DNA from: Brasenia schreberi | Taxonomy: Eukaryota; Streptophyta; Magnoliopsida; Nymphaeales; Cabombaceae | Length of the DNA stretch: 64,000 bases | Direction of reading: 5' to 3' | Assembly: GCA_036023115.1 (NCBI GenBank) | Contig: JAYKKT010000064.1 | Span: 3,849,001-3,913,000 of the forward strand | Shown here: positions 60,719 to 64,000 of the stretch, one piece after another | Numbering within the stretch: position 1 is the stretch's first letter | Layout of the letters: every line of letters starts with the position of its first letter | Made by a program: the position numbers and the translations under genes | Notes under the pieces: generated by a model | Seen by the model: the letters and a program-made list of their open reading frames with translations, nothing else | Told to the model about the DNA's origin: nothing | Database searches by the model: none

Positions 60719-61962
60719 ATTATTCCATTATAAGTACTTTTGGAAATTTTGTCGTATCTTGGTTTTCAGTTGAAAATGGGGTTCCCAATGCATTGGATAT
60801 GTTCCAGACCGAAGAGTGTACAGCGCAAATGGCAAGCAGCTTGGTTTAGGTTCTTTTTCAAGTTAGTGAGATAAAAAAAGACAGAATTCTAGACATCTTT
60901 CATTTAAAGAGTTGCTGAAAACTTGAAGGAGGGTGGCTAGACTCCCATTCATGCGAGAACGTCCGTGATGATTGTCCCATCCAAGAGATGGCAGTCTAAA
61001 TAAAAAAGCTAAAAGTGGAAGTTGCTTTTTGGAAAAGCAAAAGGTGCAAAAGTACAACCTATACTTTTCCACTTTTTGCCTTTTTGTCTAGATCCTACAC
61101 CTAACCACTTGACGATCTAGATGGCTATGAATGGTTTAGCATGAATGGGATCCTCACAACTCTCTAGATGGCTATGAATGGTTTAGCATGAATGGGATCC
61201 TCACAACTCCCATTCTATCCATATACTTTTACCTAAATGATAAATGAAAATTCTTTGGTCAAGCCAAGTTAGGTCAGCTATGCAGAGTTCAAACACAAGA
61301 CATGAGTTCTTTCCATGCAAAGGAGACGGGATCCAAAATCTGACCCTTACAATTAAAGAGTCCTTTACCTACATATGAATGAATTGGTCATAGGTGAAAT
61401 GGCTCAAACTAGATGTGGCTCAAATCCAACCCACGTATGATTTAGGTATTTGTATGAAGTATGTCACACAGGTCTGGGTGATGGACATGACAATTTCAAA
61501 AAGTTAAAGGTGCAAGGACATGCCTATATATACATATGCATGTATGTGATTTTTTGGTATAAATTACATAAAGAATATATATATATATATAAATACATAA
61601 TATGACATGTATGTACAATAATATAAATTAATGATAGTTGAATACTATACATTATATATACTATATATAAAAAAGAATTACAAAGACATCTTGTGGATGC
61701 ACGATGTCCTGACCATTTCATGTCATCTGCATTTTAAAGTTGAAACGCACCCGTTGTTCTGATACAATATATTATACTATATATATCTTGGAACTGACGG
61801 CTTATATATTGTATCAAGCCTTGCCTCTATCAACTGCAACTCATGAGTGTATAGCAAAATAGGACAAAGAACCAATAGGCAAAGCAAGAATGACTCTTTT
61901 AATCTTATATTAAAAAGTTTACTTACATAAATTCTTTTATTTATTTTGAATAAATGGCAAAA
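60719..61962. other. Intergenic, with 47-bp tandem duplication
   Basis: Copies at 61117-61163 and 61164-61210 both begin CTAGATGGCTATGAATGG. TA-rich stretches follow at 61570-61680. No gene recognised. Confidence 0.5.
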
Positions 61963-64000
61963 ATGTAAGGGATCACCCTTGCATGGCCGGTCCCAAGCCC
62001 GGATAAAGGAGGTAGGTTGTGGTAGGCTTCCGACAACCAGCGTAAAAGTTTATCAGATTTTTATACCATGGATTACACAAATTATGAGCATTGCTTTGGG
62101 GCGTTCCCGCCTAGCGACGCATTGCAGAGCCCAAATGCAGTGAAAAGTAAGCAAGGGCTACTACATTTTCGTCTGGATGTAGTTAATCAATTGTAGAGAG
62201 GGTTCCCACATCATGTACGGGTGTGGGGAAATAAGTTAGTCCCACTAGTGAATAAATTACAGAAAGGGTCTCCGTATTTTCAATATGGATGGATGCGGGA
62301 GGTAAGGAAGCTAGTCCTAGATAATAAGATTCATATTGGTTCTTTAAATATCAGAACATTATCCAGTAAGCTAATGGAGGTGGTAGATACTATGATTCTG
62401 AGAAAGATTCATATTCTATGTTTATAAGAGACAAAGTGGGTTGGAGAAAAAGCAAAGGAGATTCAGGATACCGATTTTAAATTATGGTACTCAGGTAAGG
62501 AAAAGGCTTGAAACGGAGTTGATATTATTATAAATAAAGATTTAAAGGATAGTGTAGTAGACATACAATGATATGGTGACCAAATCATGACGTTGAAATT
62601 AGTGTTAGGAGCAAAGGTTTTGAATATAGTTTGTGCTTACGCACCCCAAGTAGGACTAAAAGATATTATAAAGATGGCTTTTTGGGAAGAGTTAGATAAG
62701 GTGATTCAAAGAATTCCACAAAGGGAGATGATTTATTTGGGAGGAGACTTAGGACATGTCGGTAAAGAGGCATTAAGATATCAAGGTATTCATTAAAACT
62801 TTGGTTTTGGGGATATAAATGATGAAGGTAGGGAGATTTTAAATTTTGCTATGGCATTTGATCTCTTTATAGTCAATACAATCTTCAAAAAATGAGATGA
62901 ACATTTAATTACTTATAAGAGTGGCCTATCACAAACACAAATTGATTACTTTATTTGTAAAAAAAAGATAGTGTGTTGTAAAGATTACAAGGTAATTCTA
63001 GGAGAAAACTTAACCACCCAACATCGACTTTTAGTTATGGATATACACATAAAAAATGGACAAAGAAGAAAGGAGTGCATCGATTTATTTGGACTAAATG
63101 GTGAAACCTCAAAACCGAGAAAGAAGAAATATTTAAACAGAAAGTCCTTCAAGGAGATGCTTGGAATTATGTTGGTACACCTTGTGATATGTGGAACAAT
63201 ATAGCTATACATATTAGGAAAGTGGTGAAAGATGTGTTAGGTGAATCTAAGGAGGTGTACCGGCACAAAAAGAAGCTTGGTGGTGGAGTAAAGTAGTGTA
63301 AAATAAAATCAAGGCAAAGAGTGCATGTCATAAATTACATTATACTAAGAAAACTAGTGAAACTTTAGAGACTTATAAGAAAGCAAAGAAAGAAGTGAAA
63401 AAGGCTGTCAGTGAAGCAAAAGCTAAAATTTGGGAGGATTTATGTAAAAAACTCAACTCAAAAGAGGGTGAAATAGATATTTTTAGGATAGCTAAGGCTA
63501 GAGATGAAAACTAAAAATCTTAATTCCGTTAAATGCATCAAAGACGAGGATGAAAAAATTCTAGTGGTAAATGATAATATAAGAAATAGGTGAAAAAACT
63601 ATTTTTATAAGCTTTTTAATAAAAATAAAGATATTAGTACTAACTTAGGAGAGTTAGCCAAATCAGAAAAGTTTATAAACCATAATTTCTACCAACGTAT
63701 TCAAAAGAATGAAGTCAAAGAGGCTTTTAAACATATGAAGGGTGGTAAATCGGTAGGACCGGACAATATTCCCATAGAAATTTGAAAAATCCTAGGAGAA
63801 ACAGGAATCACTTGCCTCACAAGACTATTTAATGAAATATGGAGAAACCAAAAGATGCCTAAGGAATGGAGAGTGAGTACACTTATACCCATATATAAGA
63901 ACAAGAGAGACATTCAGAATTGTGCGAATTATCAAGATATCAAGTTAATAAGGCATACTATGAAATTATGGGAAAGAATTATCGAACGTAGGTTAAAACA
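61963..64000 (+). mobile_element. RTE-type LINE, decayed, cut by window end
   Basis: The 5' leader begins ATGTAAGGGATCACCC at 61963. The endonuclease region runs from about 62295 to 63060: the E-T-K-W motif is near 62425-62440 after an in-frame stop, the G-D-L segment near 62742 has lost the Asn expected after it, I-D-Y-F is near 62941-62952 and Q-H-R-L-L-V-M-D near 63017-63043. The RT domain starts at about 63715 with GGKSVGPDNIPIEI, then MPKEWRVSTLIPIYKNKRD and MKLWERIIERRL at the window end. Several in-frame stops interrupt the ORF, so it is not active. It is in the opposite orientation to the LINE at 1331-3567 and supplies the RT start that copy lacks. Confidence 0.87.

Overview
This window is nuclear DNA from a flowering plant. 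Its genes are split by GT-AG introns with short exons and long AT-rich introns. The families are plant-specific (3-ketoacyl-CoA synthase, remorin, type I MADS box, plant UDP-glucuronate decarboxylase, PMEI). The space between genes is filled with LINE and SINE debris and compound microsatellites. The sequence does not let me name the species or decide between monocot, magnoliid and eudicot. There is no prokaryotic, organellar or viral block.

Layout. 1-3567 holds unrecognised DNA and a minus-strand RTE-type LINE that lost its reverse transcriptase core but keeps a 17-bp target-site duplication. 3568-6336 is repeat-rich with one unidentified exon-like remnant. 6337-7707 (-) is an intact single-exon 3-ketoacyl-CoA synthase. 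10284-11973 (-) is a four-exon remorin. 12-15.7 kb is repeats. 15709-22159 (+) is an unprocessed pseudogene of the spliceosome-associated WD40 protein PRL1, with several independent lesions and a near-identical 146-bp tandem duplication. 22.2-27.7 kb is an island of SINEs and short LINE derivatives. 27806-28615 (+) is a type I MADS gene. 28.6-33.9 kb is repeats. 34032-38572 (+) is a seven-exon Golgi UDP-glucuronate decarboxylase whose first intron looks like a U12-type AT-AC intron. 41.9-45.8 kb (+) is the gene for ribosomal protein eL22 with a readable promoter. 47200-47811 (-) is a PMEI-domain gene that lacks an ATG. 50307-53038 (-) is the LYR protein MZM1. 54232-56938 (-) is a FYV7/TAP26-like rRNA-processing protein. 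59563-60718 (+) is the start of an F-box gene. 61963-64000 (+) is a second, decayed RTE LINE that runs off the window.

The genes do not form a pathway; they are ordinary neighbours on a plant chromosome. The coherent biological story is the transposon population. One RTE LINE lineage has left a near-full-length copy, an RT-deleted copy and several 5'-truncated tails, many with target-site duplications of 9-18 bp. It has also left at least two short elements that join the LINE 5' leader directly to the LINE 3' tail. At least nine tRNA-derived SINEs with readable A and B boxes sit in the same spaces. All exon boundaries were read by eye from splice signals, reading phase and family similarity; no alignment or search was run.
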